Shown: piece by piece, positions 31,711 to 42,142 of the stretch
How positions within the stretch are numbered: the stretch's first letter is position 1
Layout: every line of letters starts with the position of its first letter
Assembly (NCBI GenBank): GCA_022113835.1
Contig: JAILWY010000009.1
Coordinates: 15,600,001 to 15,664,000, forward strand
From: Atopsyche davidsoni
Lineage: Eukaryota > Arthropoda > Insecta > Trichoptera > Hydrobiosidae
Reading direction: 5' to 3'
Length of the DNA stretch: 64,000 nt
The notes under the pieces: model-generated
Databases searched by the model: none
Seen by the model: only the letters and a program-made list of their open reading frames with translations
Told to the model about the DNA's origin: nothing
Program-made: the position numbers and the translations under genes

Positions 31711-32639
31711 CTGGGCAAGATCTGAGGTTGCCTCACCCACCGGCGTAATGGATGTATCAGGTCCAGCTGGGGAACTGCTTCCGCGGTTTTATAGCACTGG
31801 ACGCTGACCATAAACGAGATCATTTATAATTTTATTGCGGAATTTTTAATGCGGTCTTGCTGTTCAGAAATAGCTTTTTAACTATGTGTGTTGAAAGCCA
31901 TTTAATCAATGCTGTAATTTGATTTAGCAATATAATTTCAATTACAATTTCGTGCAAAGTATTCATATGACACGTTTATTGAAATAATCATTCCTTCCAA
32001 ACAAGTTGCAGGAAACAATTGCCCTGGTTATCGGCTTGATCTATTTTCGCTCTTTTTGTTCACAGAGAAGTTAGTAAAATTCTAAAAAATAACACGTTTA
32101 AGGTTAAAAACAATTATTTTTCTACCACGAGGTTTCCAAAGAACAGGGTGGGACATTGGGCAATTCAATATTATAAATATCATGAAAGTGAAACCAGGTT
32201 TAGGTAATATATATTTTGTGCGGTATATAATTAATATTTGCAATGAAAAGTAACTTTTTTTTAGTCCGAATCCGAATTATAGAAAAATGTAAGTAAACTA
32301 CATGAAATATTTATAATATCTCGGGTCTCGAAAAATGTGTCTCTAGCTATGGGTTTTTGTATTTTCCAGTACTTATTGAGACCATTTCTGGTGACGCAAC
32401 AATGCGGACACGGCCACACTGCATCTGATTACTTCAAACTGCTTTCTTATCTGCAACGTCTTTATGGTCTCTACTGTGTATTATGGTTGCAAAAATATCT
32501 TACTTAGATATGTATCACCCACCACGTAAAAAAAGAGAATCTTATACTTACTTTAAATGTCATTAAACTCTTGCTTTTATTAATTTTCTCTAGTAATCGA
32601 CTTGGCCTATGCAAAGTCTATGTTCTATAACAGGAAATG
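31711..32639. other. Intergenic DNA
   Basis: 31711-31815 is GC-richer (CACCCACCGGCGTAATGG, CAGCTGGGGAACTGCTTCCG) and may continue the tandem element. The remainder is AT-rich without features. Confidence 0.35.
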
Positions 32640-32840
32640 TACTTAATTTATAATATATGTAAAGCTGATGGAATATCGTGGAACGTCCGCCCTCCGTTTG
32701 ATCCTGTATTATTTCCGATTACACTCATAGCATCGCTGGTAAGAGATTTCCTACCCCAGTATTACTGTGCGCCAGGCACATTAATACTTGTCAGACGGGG
32801 CGGGGGCGGAAGGTTCTTCCTGTAGGCGGCGCCTATGAAT
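32640..32840. other. Complex island, candidate conserved non-coding element
   Basis: TCGTGGAACGTCCGCCCTCC, GTGCGCCAGGCACATTAATA and GACGGGGCGGGGGCGGAAGG, then GCGGCGCCTATGAATAAAC. Non-repetitive, not coding. The 62-codon frame has no motif. Confidence 0.35.
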
Positions 32841-33120
32841 AAACTCAAAGAAATAGCCTCAACTACCTTACAAAAGAACAAAGCCAGCTGTTAGATTCAA
32901 AATGTTTTAACTTCGAAGAAACGCTTTTCCCGTTTTTATTTTTATGTATTTAATTTTTAACGCAGTTAAAATTCGGGAGAAATCAAGACAAGCATTAATC
33001 TTTGTATAATATTTTATTTGGATAGAGATGATGAGGTGTATTTGAATAGTATTACGACAATATTGAAAATAAAACACAAACGAAGATAAATATTGGTTGG
33101 CATGGGCATATTGGTTCATA
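32841..33120. other. AT-rich intergenic DNA
   Basis: No feature recognised. Confidence 0.4.
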
Positions 33121-33127
33121 TGTAGAG

Positions 33128-33296
33128 TATGATTGTTAAAAATTCTCGATAAACGGAAGTGATTCGTTAGTACAAGGGTTAGTATACCGGCCATGTAAGC
33201 CAGGGGATGTGGGTTCATATCCTACACAAATCACAACGATATTTTTCTGAGAGTTTCTTTAAATCATCGTCTATGTATGAACTAATTTGCCCAATT
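33128..33296 (+). mobile_element. tRNA-Thr-like SINE, copy 2
   Basis: GTGATTCGTTAGTACAAGGG starts the tRNA-like part at 33159. ACCGGCCATGTAAGCCAGGG is an anticodon-arm relic with TGT in the loop, and GGTTCATATCC at 33222-33232 is the B-box. The 3' AAATCAC can pair with 5' GTGATT. The tail continues GATATTTTTCTGAGAGTTTC, CTATGTATGAACTAATTTGC, CCAATTAAACAAA, the same tail that forms the hairpin at 13682. An upstream GATTGTTAAA is shared with copy 3. The T33 position is A and stems have mismatches, so not a working tRNA. Confidence 0.8.
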
Positions 33297-34974
33297 AAAC
33301 AAACGAAGAAGTTCAATTGATTTGATATGTTTTTTTATAATTGTATTTTAATCGTTTTATGTGTTGCGATTGTTATAACCACGTTGTATAAGAAGCTTTA
33401 GTATTATATATCAATCTGAAAGGAACTTAGCAACGAGTTAACAACAGGTTAGTGATTGTAATAACACCTCCAGACTTGCTAGAAGAGGAGAGCTTTTACA
33501 AATTGCACAAAACAATGTTTCTCGTAGAGTTGGGCTTGGTAATTCTATAATGATTAAGGTGCGATGGCTGGAGCTCGCGGGCCTCGGGCAGGGGTGGCAC
33601 TGAATGCCTACAACCCCTGAACTATGTATTACCTAACATTATATTTTTTAAAAATCCTATTTATTACTATATTCTTATAAAACAAGTAAAAATACGTAAG
33701 CGTAATCCGTATGAACAGCGTTGATTTTATTTTCTGCGACGTCTTATCTGTGCTTAAATCAAATAAAACCTCATCACTCAAAACAACGCAATATATTCAG
33801 AATATATTAATATGTAAAAATACTTTAACAAAAATATATAAAAGTAATAAAAACTAAGCGTAAATGTAAAATCATTAGCTTACCTCAATAAAAATGTGAC
33901 TAAACACAAATTTCAAATCAAAGTATTTCGAAACAATGTATAATTTTCGCCAATAACATTTGCATGAAAGTTTGTTTCAGGATATTTTCAGAGGGCTAAT
34001 ATATTTCACGAGGGTCGCGCTGCTCACCCTGGGCAGTTCCAGGTTATTACGGATGATGTCTTCAGCAAGCTGTGCTGTGAGATAATTTAAATATCCGAGC
34101 TTACAAATGTGCTGCGCTCTCAACTGCACGCTTCTATTGTTTAATATCTAAATCTAAAACTATCGTTTGGTGATTTATATGACATTGTAATGGATGTGAG
34201 AAATCGTCTCGAGCTGAATGCATTGCAAATAAATTTAATGTTCAATATTAAAGCAATGAACTCCAAGGCTATTTTATTACTTTACATTAATTTAAATATG
34301 ATTTTGATTTTTTTATTTGCTGATTGAGGAAACTACAAATACATTGAACCAACAAATGAAAACCAAGTTTTAATAACTACCTGTTTTTGATTTAGACGTG
34401 ATTTCAATATAAAAATAACAAAATAAACTCTGGAATATTTTTTTTTGTATTAAATGCTTTCAGGGTACGGGTAAATATAAGTTCAAGAACATCATTTTCA
34501 ATACGCTACTGTATTGCTATTCTGCCCAAATTAACTTCAAAGCATTTTTCCTCGAATAAAAACCCAAAATTTTGCCACAGTGTTATCAAGCATTCCAAGA
34601 TCGCATTATTTACACAGCAAGTTAAACGCCATTTTTTTCTATTTACACAAAACGAGCAAAACACACGCAATTCATTAAACACCACAGAGTTCTTTATCGC
34701 AATGTTTTTGCCGAGAAGGCGGTAATGAAAATATATCAAAAATTGTACAGCAGTTAAAAGTGTATAAATATGCCATAAAGAAGTAAAAAAAATAAACATT
34801 TATTATAAAAAAAAAAAAAAAGTATATTAAATCATTATTCAGTACATAAACGGTAAATAGTTCTCAAAACAGAGGAGGGCATCGCGTTTCCAGCGGCCGT
34901 AAATTGTAGTAAACGAGAAACATGGCGCCTTCCATTCAAATACTCGGAGTAAAAAAAATACCATAAACTAAATT
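33297..34974. other. AT-rich intergenic DNA
   Basis: A small GC patch at 33562-33600 (GGAGCTCGCGGGCCTCGGGC) stands alone. An A run lies at about 34807-34821. No gene. Confidence 0.4.
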
Positions 34975-35105
34975 ATTTTAACAAACCCGCGCTTTGTTCC
35001 CCCGAACTCCCCGGCGGATCGCGCGATCGCCGCCGACTTCCGTACCGAGATTAAAAATACAACGGCCACGAGGGGAGAGTGGGGTGGCCGAGCCGCGCGG
35101 GTAAA
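34975..35105. other. GC-rich island
   Basis: CCCCCGAACTCCCCGGCGGA and CGCGCGATCGCCGCCGAC, then GGGTGGCCGAGCCGCGCGGG. An upstream ACATGGCGCCTTCC at 34920 has a GCC-containing YY1-like core. No coding signal. Confidence 0.3.
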
Positions 35106-35794
35106 GCAAAGTAACGTAATATTTACGAAATAAATTAATTATTATGACTTTAATACTTTCGCGCTATCTTTATGGCCGATCGGCTGTGTTGATTATGGAA
35201 AATAAGTTCTATAATAATAATACGCTGCCTACGTATTATTTAATTTATATATTTTTTATCGTTGAATTTTCTGAATATTGAAGTTATTTATTTAACACAG
35301 TCAAGTATTTTTTAACTAAAATATACAGTCATATTTTTTGTAAAATTAGTAGCGCATGGTTTATTAAAATATATGTATTTACACCAATGACATTTTTTTA
35401 TACATACGCAATTATTATCTGACATCGTGAAAAAACCTGTATGCTCATATTAGATACCATTGAAAGTAACTCAATTATTATTAAATAACAATGAAACAAT
35501 AATCTCATTAAAAAAATAAATTAAATGTCGGTATTTAATGGTGGAACATTAATCAATCCAAATACGGTTCATTTCAAAATAAAACTACAAATAATAAATC
35601 TAGTGACGGTACTGTATTTTCATTGTTATTTATACCTTCTTTCAACATTTACAAAATTAAATTTTTAAAATCTATTCAAAACAGAACAAAGATTATTCAG
35701 TGAGTATAAAGGCATTGATAATTAATGATATTTATAAAAAAAAAACTCCTGAAAAGTAATTCGTACACGTGAAACACAAAGAAAATGCTTGCAA
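35106..35794. other. AT-rich intergenic DNA
   Basis: No feature recognised. Confidence 0.4.
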
Positions 35795-36075
35795 ACGTTA
35801 AGCACGATACCGATCTCCCAATCTTTGTTTTCGTTGTTCAAATTCCCTCAAATAGAGCTTCCAGCGAATAAATCACCCGCCGAGGACTAATTTACAACGA
35901 AGGCCCCCGCGCGCTGAGCAGCCCATCTCTACCCCGGGGCATAAATAACGACTCGGCGAAACAGTTGGCTTGAAAAATTACCGAATCAGGCGCAAACAAA
36001 TCCCACCCGAGACAAAGAGCCCCGCTCTACTCGCCGAGAGCTTTGTACTGGAAATTGCTGCCTTCAATTTGGACT
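35795..36075. other. Complex island, candidate conserved non-coding element
   Basis: AGCGAATAAATCACCCGCCG, AAGGCCCCCGCGCGCTGAGC, CGGGGCATAAATAACGACTC and CAGGCGCAAACAAATCCCAC. Sharp composition change on both sides, no repeats, no reading frame. Among the better enhancer-like blocks in the window; inference. Confidence 0.4.
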
Positions 36076-37090
36076 GAAACAATTTGGGGTTGTTGGGTTA
36101 CTCTTCTGGATTGAGACGATTTTTTTCACCGATATTAAAAATATTCATTTTAAGGTCTCCAATTTCGAGCCACATTTATCAAAAAAATGAATATATCATC
36201 CTACACCTGATTTTCCAAGACACAATCAAACGAAAAATGGGCACTAGAATGCAAGCGTCAAGTAAGTTTAAAAATTTATTTATCGAGCATATTTAAAATT
36301 AAAAATTTTATATTTCATTTCAATTATCCACAAAGGTTCACAATTGACCAAATTTATAAATTATTGGAAATTAACGAATCCTGTAATAATTAAACTAAAT
36401 TGATATCCATGACTTTATTGTTGCCCGATGATCACACCTGAAGTGAACTTTTCAGGATGAAAACAAAAAGTTTTATTGTATTTCAGAGCAGATACAGTAC
36501 GAAATTAATTTGACCCATATCGTACGTATATTCCTGCTTTATTTTCGAAATTCAACCAAAGCAGTATTTTTATTTATACATACGTAATTTCTTTATTTCG
36601 GAGTGAAAAATTCATTCTTAGAAACTATTGACCGTCTTGTATTCTACCCTCTTGTGTTTTGAAATACCCAAACATCCCTCGTAATATATTCCTGTATCGG
36701 ACTACCCCAGCCCCGGCCGTAGGGGTGCGTGCCAGGCGGCTGTACATATAAATATTTATTCACGACAACCTGCAGGTTTCTCGGTATTTTATAAGAAACT
36801 TGCAGTAATATAATTTTTAAGTGTGTTTTCTAATCTGCAAATTGAAAAATAATTCATTAAAACGCATACTTGATGCATAGTTATATATTTAGTAGATACA
36901 CATAATATTTACCAACATATCATTATAATAACACATGAAAATAATTAAGCTCGCTGTGGTTTTATTGTGTTGATGTTATGAGACCTTTTATAATACATGA
37001 AATACTTTTAATTAAACAAATGATTAATTGGTTGAAATGGAATGCTACTTTGATATATTCTAAATAATACATAATTTTATCTAAGGTTTT

Positions 37091-37092
<2 letters not shown>
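36076..37092. other. AT-rich intergenic DNA with a small GC patch at 36700-36775
   Basis: CCCCAGCCCCGGCCGTAGGG stands alone. Otherwise AT-rich with nothing recognised. Confidence 0.4.

Positions 37093-37139
<47 letters not shown>
37093..37139. repeat. AT dinucleotide microsatellite
   Basis: About 47 bases of uninterrupted (AT)n. Self-complementary and probably length-variable between individuals. Confidence 0.95.
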
Positions 37140-37141
<2 letters not shown>

Positions 37142-38159
37142 CTACATTGACTTAAGAACCATTTTATGCTAATAAAAATATGTTTTATAGATAATAAGCG
37201 AGTTGACAGAAATATAGACATACTAGACGTGATATAACGATATTAAAAAAATTATAAAATATAATTCAATAGAAGAAGAAAATGAAAAAATATTGCATTA
37301 TTTCACAGTCACTCTAACCCTGCTGGCAAGTGAATAATAGAAGAGTCGTAAATAAATAAAATTAACCGTATCTAGTTTAGATTACTGTTCATTTTGTACT
37401 TCAACCCTTCGTGCCCGGCGGGGGTAAATTTGTTAGATAAAGTTACGTGTGTGTTTTGCCCCCACTGAGCGAGCAGGGTTGCCACTCATCAACTATTCAA
37501 GCATTATGTTTTCAACAATGCGAAACACTCATTAGGTGACAAAACAGAGATATCGCGGGTCGATCTGGTAGTATTTGCATGAATTGTTTATTCGAATGGT
37601 GTAAAATTGTTGCATTCGCTTCAGCAGTGATGCAAATTTAAAAACATAATGATGCTTTAGGACACGCCCTACTGAGAGGCATAAACAGTTAAACCTGTAG
37701 AGAAGTTACAATTTTTATTTTAAAAATATTGTAAAAATAATATTTAAATAGAATGAACAGCCAATATAGTAAAATTACAATATTTAATGCAGATCTATTC
37801 AATGACCAACAACTGCCATTTACTGTGAAATATTTGTATTATTTTTTCCATGAGTAGAAGACATCAAAGTTCATCTGAACTCGTTATGTCTAAAACCACA
37901 CAACTCTAAGAATAAAAGGCTAAAAACTGGTTTCTGGTTTATTCCTTATAATAATTTAATAGATTTTGCTTCACCCGAATAGTATTTTGAGAGCAAGATA
38001 AATATTTGATGGTTTTCGGCGAATAACGTTACATTGTCGTTTCGCGTGTGATTCGATGAGCGATCTTATATGATTTACTCAATAAATCTGTATAGGTGAT
38101 TAATGCGGACTTATTAAACATCGAGCAACAATCATTACTGTCTATGAATTAGTTAGATC
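37140..38159. other. AT-rich intergenic DNA
   Basis: A slightly GC-richer piece at 37405-37480 (TTCGTGCCCGGCGGGGGTAA). No gene. Confidence 0.4.
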
Positions 38160-38300
38160 TCAACCCTGGCCAGGGGGTGAGCTCATGAATACGGTGGCGT
38201 GCTCGCAGCAAGCATACGCAGTCGCCTTGCATTTCTATGCATTTCTGATGCACCTCGCCAACTGCACACTCACCGTGTTTATTTATAATATTTTTCTCCG
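38160..38300. other. Complex island
   Basis: CTGGCCAGGGGGTGAGCTCA, GCGTGCTCGCAGCAAGCATA and CACCTCGCCAACTGCACACT. Candidate conserved sequence; no family match. Confidence 0.3.
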
Positions 38301-38429
38301 TACGACACACAATCTCGCAAATATTGAAACTCGCGTGGATGAAAACACAATAAAAAAAAAACCACTAACCATCTACATACTTCACAATGATAATATCCAC
38401 GTTTACCTTTAAAAATAAAGAAAACAAGA

Positions 38430-38625
38430 AATTGACGCTATTGGTCGCAAGTTGTGACGCGACATGTGCAAGGGTCTTTAGACTAAAAGAAAAACGAAAA
38501 AGACAATGCTATTGGATAGCTCACCCATCACTTGTCGAGTGTATTTCATTACTATTTTTTTTTTTATGTTTTGGCGAAAAAATAAACGCTATTGGTCGGA
38601 CCCACCGGTCGATTTTATCTTGAAT
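38430..38625. mobile_element. Fragments of the small inverted-repeat family
   Basis: GACGCTATTGGTCGCAAG followed by TTGTGACGCGAC at 38433-38464, then ATGCTATTGGATAGCTCACC at 38506-38525 and ACGCTATTGGTCGGACCCAC at 38586-38605. These words match inner and outer parts of the family ends. The pattern suggests nested or repeated insertions. No intact pair of arms. Confidence 0.5.
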
Positions 38626-38764
38626 TGACAACTAAAGACAAAGAAAACATAAAATGTAATCCTTTTATATGATATAGATTTTTCTTTATCAACGGCGAAT
38701 TCTTTTTTTTTTTTAATATTACACATTTAATGAACATATACAAACAGCCAAATGACTGGGTAAT

Positions 38765-38978
38765 TACGGACATTTTTGTTTGTATGTTGCTACGTGTGTA
38801 GGCTGCAAGAGCTGCCAGCAATAGCTGCGATACAATTTTTATTCGGGTGTCAACCATCGCTCTCTTATTTCGGGTGTTTTTGAGTGTTTTTTTTTTTAAA
38901 GTAAGTAAAACAAAATAGGACGCTATTGGCTGGTTACAAATCGGTTGTAAGTTGCGTTGCTGCGTGGGTAGGCTGCTT
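38765..38978. mobile_element. Larger relative of the small inverted-repeat element
   Basis: 38917-38975 reads GGACGCTATTGGCTGGTTAC, AAATCGGTTGTAAGTTGC, then GTTGCTGCGTGGGTAGGCTG. About 150 bases upstream GTTGCTACGTGTGTAGGCTG (38788) is a direct copy of its outer end. TATTTCGGGTGTTTTTGAGT between them corresponds to the TATTTTGGGTG segment of the array at the window start. Probably two overlapping insertions. Confidence 0.55.
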
Positions 38979-38984
38979 AATGCT

Positions 38985-39085
38985 CACTAGGCTAATTGCC
39001 CGACCGCGGGGCGATGGATTTGCGGCTGGATTAGAAGCGTCCCTCGCAGATGCCGGGCGCTTCTTCGGCCCGCGGCCATGTTTAG
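38985..39085. other. GC-rich island
   Basis: AATTGCCCGACCGCGGGGCG and CGCTTCTTCGGCCCGCGGCC follow directly after the transposon end. Function unknown. Confidence 0.3.
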
Positions 39086-39670
39086 TCTAATGGGTGCAAA
39101 AAAATATTTATACCTGTGATTATATACCAGCAATGAAGATAACCATAATTTTAAAATAAATCAATTATTTTTCGATTCATAGTAATCAATTGACAGTTTT
39201 ACAATTGAGGTAAATAAGAAAGTCTTGTCGATTTTAAATTGATACTGTCAGGTTATCCCACGGTTTTTTTTATAAATGTACGCTCCGTTTAAAATACCTT
39301 CATCATAATAATATATCTAGAAAATGTTAAATATTTAATCTGCGTTGATATTCAAATATAATTTAATAAAACATAAAAAAGACATAATAGTAATATGCGT
39401 CATATATCCTAATGCAAATTTAAAATAATTTATCTGAGCAAGCGAGACGGTGAGCGAATTATGTTCATATCCCAAGTGTGTGCTGTTTAAAAAGCATTTT
39501 TCTTGTTTTTATTTATTAATTGAAATATATAATTTTTCATTGGTGATATTTAATCGGCACTTAAATTTTAAAGGCTGTGTATTTTCAAAATATTTTTTAC
39601 TCGTTTCTTCGCGGATAGATTTGGCAACATGCTAAGTTGGCTGCAATATGTTTACTTAACTGAATCTCTA
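39086..39670. other. AT-rich intergenic DNA
   Basis: No feature recognised. Confidence 0.4.
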
Positions 39671-39678
39671 GCGAGTCC

Positions 39679-39820
39679 TTCCCAATTAAACAAATGAAAT
39701 TATTGATTGATAATGATATTTCAATATTTGAAAAAATGTACTTTATCATTATCAATCAATCAAACCTGTATAGGCAAAATCGTACTTCCTGTGAGACGGT
39801 CTTCACAAAAATCAATAATA
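39679..39820. mobile_element. Inverted SINE pieces forming a hairpin
   Basis: 39762-39820 on the minus strand equals the head of SINE copy 1 (GTGAAGACCGTCTCACAGGA). 39679-39697 on the plus strand (CCCAATTAAACAAATGAA) equals the end of SINE copy 2. Between them TTGATTGATAATGATA and TATCATTATCAATCAA pair across about 28 bases (39702-39769). This is a second locus where oppositely oriented parts of the SINE family meet in a palindrome. Confidence 0.65.
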
Positions 39821-39977
39821 TATTTAACAAGTGCGTGTATTGGCTTAATTAAATAAACTTTAAAAATAATAATATCCAGGTCGGATTTAAATGCTTCGCT
39901 CAGTATTTTGTGTAAAAGGTCTAGTATTACAAGTCACACAATATTCAATTGGCATAATAAGTACGCTATTTCATTTA

Positions 39978-40150
39978 TATGATTGTTAAATTTTTTTGCC
40001 AAGTACTAGTGATTCGTTGGTATAATTGGTAATGCACCGGCCACGTAAGCTTGTGGATGTGGGTTCAAATCCCACACAAATCACGATGATATTTTTCTTA
40101 GAGTTTTATCAATTTTCAATATTTGAAAACATGTACTTAATCATTATAAT
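39978..40150 (+). mobile_element. tRNA-Thr-like SINE, copy 3 (best preserved)
   Basis: The tRNA-like part spans 40009-40084. 5' GTGATT can pair with 3' AATCAC. A-box TGGTATAATTGG lies at 40018-40029 and B-box GGTTCAAATCC at 40062-40072, with a perfect 5-bp T stem GTGGG/CCCAC around TTCAAAT. The anticodon arm CCGGC-CACGTAA-GCTTG is imperfect and lacks U33; the loop corresponds to TGT in the other copies. Extra bases separate T stem and acceptor. The tail has GATGATATTTTTCTTAGAGT then TTTTCAATATTTGAAAA. Both polymerase III boxes are good, so this copy could still be transcribed. Confidence 0.85.
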
Positions 40151-40369
40151 TGAACGAGAATCAACTATACGAATTGACTAAAAAAACTGCGTTCGAAATA
40201 TTCATTTTTTGTCTTGATTATATAGAAAACAGAAAGGGTGGTTGCTCTGCGATTTATTAAAATATATATATATATTTCTTCAAGTCTAAAACAAAGCGTT
40301 CACAAGGTCTTAAATAATATGAAGTTTTAATTTTAATGAATAGAACACTCAATAGTGCTTCCTTGGCAT
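40151..40369. other. AT-rich spacer
   Basis: A short (TA)n lies near 40262-40274. Nothing else. Confidence 0.4.
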
Positions 40370-40562
40370 CCGCCAGTGGGGCACATCTTCGATGTGTATA
40401 ATCAGTGCCATTCAATGAGACTGTAACGAGAGAACAAGTGCCGGAAGTACAAAGGAGCGGCCGCGGGCGGTCTTTTGTAGGCTGAAAATTGAAAATCGAA
40501 CTCGGATGTGCGCCGCGGGGAAGGGGAGGCCTTCATCCATTGTCCGACAAACGCGGGTAATT
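40370..40562. other. Complex island, candidate conserved non-coding element
   Basis: GGAGCGGCCGCGGGCGGTCT, GGATGTGCGCCGCGGGGAAG and CATTGTCCGACAAACGCGGG. A 78-codon minus frame has no motif. Confidence 0.3.
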
Positions 40563-41369
40563 GATTTCTGAAGTCTAAGTGGGATTTGATGAAGTAAGTG
40601 AAATGCCTAGCCGAATGAAAGAAGCCAAGTCTTTTCAATTAACCTCCGGGGGGGTTTTTTTTTTTTTTTTTACTCGGCTTTTTAACGGCACGTTTAAATT
40701 CAAAGAGACGTAATGTTAAATTTTATGTTTAATGCGGTTTTAAGTATCTTGTTGAAGTTTATATCACACAATTAAGATGTTTTTTTTTTTGTCTGTCGTT
40801 AATTTGATGTTTATTGGGTAACTGTGTTTTTTTTTTTTTTACATGTCTCACGGATTTGTACTCCGTTTCTTCTTGAGTGATTCTGTTGTAGTTTGCTTAT
40901 ATTATATGAAACGATTAAAATTCAATTAATTTATCGGAGAAAGGAGTTTAATCTAGGCTAAATAGTACAAAAAATATTTTGTGAAAACGCAATTGAATCA
41001 GACATTTATTAACCTATATTTTATCATACTTAAAAAAAAAAACATAATAAATTTCAACATAGAATTATTTTGATAAAATGTAACATTTTTCAATTTTTTT
41101 TTAGTTTATTAATCTCTAGATTATTCATTTTAAAGCACTATTACATAATCTCTACAATAAATAAGTAATCTTATAAAAGTATTTAAGCGTACTTTAAAGC
41201 TCAGAACCATTTAAAAATAGTTTAATGCCCAAGAGCTGAAAATAATAAATTAAAAAAACTAGCTATATTGTAATCGCATTTCGATATAAATTATGCATTT
41301 ATTGGACAGTAATGTGACTTTCACTCGTGCGGTTTCTCGATTGCCTAATTATTATTTTACAAGTATGAA
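40563..41369. other. AT-rich DNA with T runs
   Basis: T runs near 40654-40671, 40780-40790 and 40827-40841 could be tails of minus-strand retroposons, but no bodies are recognisable. Confidence 0.4.
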
Positions 41370-41522
41370 GCAGAAGGTGCTTCGCCCCTCGAGCTCGGCC
41401 ACAATGAAGGACTAAAGAAACCGCAGGTTTTCAATTAGAACAACTGCATGCCCCTGGATTGGCCGGAATAAAGACGGTGCAGCGGAAATGTCTGACAAAA
41501 CATAAAAGAAAGGTTACAACCC
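41370..41522. other. Complex island, candidate conserved non-coding element
   Basis: GAAGGTGCTTCGCCCCTCGA, AAGAAACCGCAGGTTTTCAA and CCCCTGGATTGGCCGGAATA. AAACCGCAGG fits a Runt-domain site and recurs at about 61180. No coding signal. Confidence 0.35.
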
Positions 41523-41661
41523 ACACTGTATACTCCTTGTTCCTCTGACGCAACAATATATTTTAACTAATGCGTATTTTATGATTATGCAAATGGAAAT
41601 GAAACGTCTGTAGACACTTAACTGATCAGAAAAATACTTGAGTATGTTTCATGAAAAGATA

Positions 41662-42140
41662 CAGGGTGTCCAAAGAGAGTATCAGGTATTTGTTAGTTCA
41701 GTAAAACAAATCTTCTAGTAATCGAGTATTTTTTTATTGTTGATTATAAGAATACAAAACATAATTTTTTTTTAAAAAGATGATGTTATCCAAATGGTGA
41801 CCGTTACGCTAATCTGGAACGAAGATCGCTGGTAACACGCTGACACATAGCCCTCGATATTGCTGCCATTTCAGACCTGATGTTTTGTTTCAATTCCGTT
41901 AGGTTCATCGGATTATTCTCATAAACCCTACTTTTAAGGTATCCCCATACGAAATAGTCATGAGGGCTAAGGTCGGGGCTTCTGGGAGGCCAGTTGATGT
42001 AACCTCTACGTGAAATGACCTTATTAGGGAATAATTCGTTAACAGCTTCAATTGATTGATTGGATGTATGGCAAGTGGCCCCGTCTTGTTGGAACAACGT
42101 TTTTGAGTTGAAACCTCGAGTTTCAACTCAAACCACCCTG
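41662..42140 (-). mobile_element. Internally deleted Tc1/mariner-superfamily element
   Basis: Starts CAGGGTGTCC and ends CCACCCTG, giving imperfect terminal inverted repeats (CAGGGTG) flanked on both sides by TA (41660-41661 and 42141-42142), the usual target duplication of this superfamily. At 479 bases it is well short of the usual 1.3 kb or so. The minus-strand transposase 3' part lies inside. The 5' part of the gene and probably most of the right end are deleted; the right terminus carries a tight palindrome (42105-42133). Confidence 0.85.
41804..42100 (-). pseudogene. C-terminal fragment of a Tc1/mariner-superfamily transposase
   Basis: The 97-codon frame starts MFQQDGATCHTSNQSIEAV and continues RRGYINWPPRSPDLSPHDYF, then VWGYLKSRVY. 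The QQDGATCHT motif holds the second catalytic aspartate of the DDE/D triad. The WPPRSPDLSPxDYF block is the conserved stretch ahead of the third acidic residue, which here would be the D of the HDYF-VWG segment. The remaining helical tail (LKQNIRSEMAAI) fits the family C-terminus. The first D and the N-terminal helix-turn-helix DNA-binding region are missing, so the element cannot be autonomous. The fragment has no stops inside, suggesting moderate age. Confidence 0.85.
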
Positions 42141-42142
42141 TA

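Noticed and set aside
40009..40084. Functional tRNA-Thr gene
   Set aside because: Anticodon stem mismatches, no U33, extra bases between T stem and acceptor, and a SINE tail shared with other copies.
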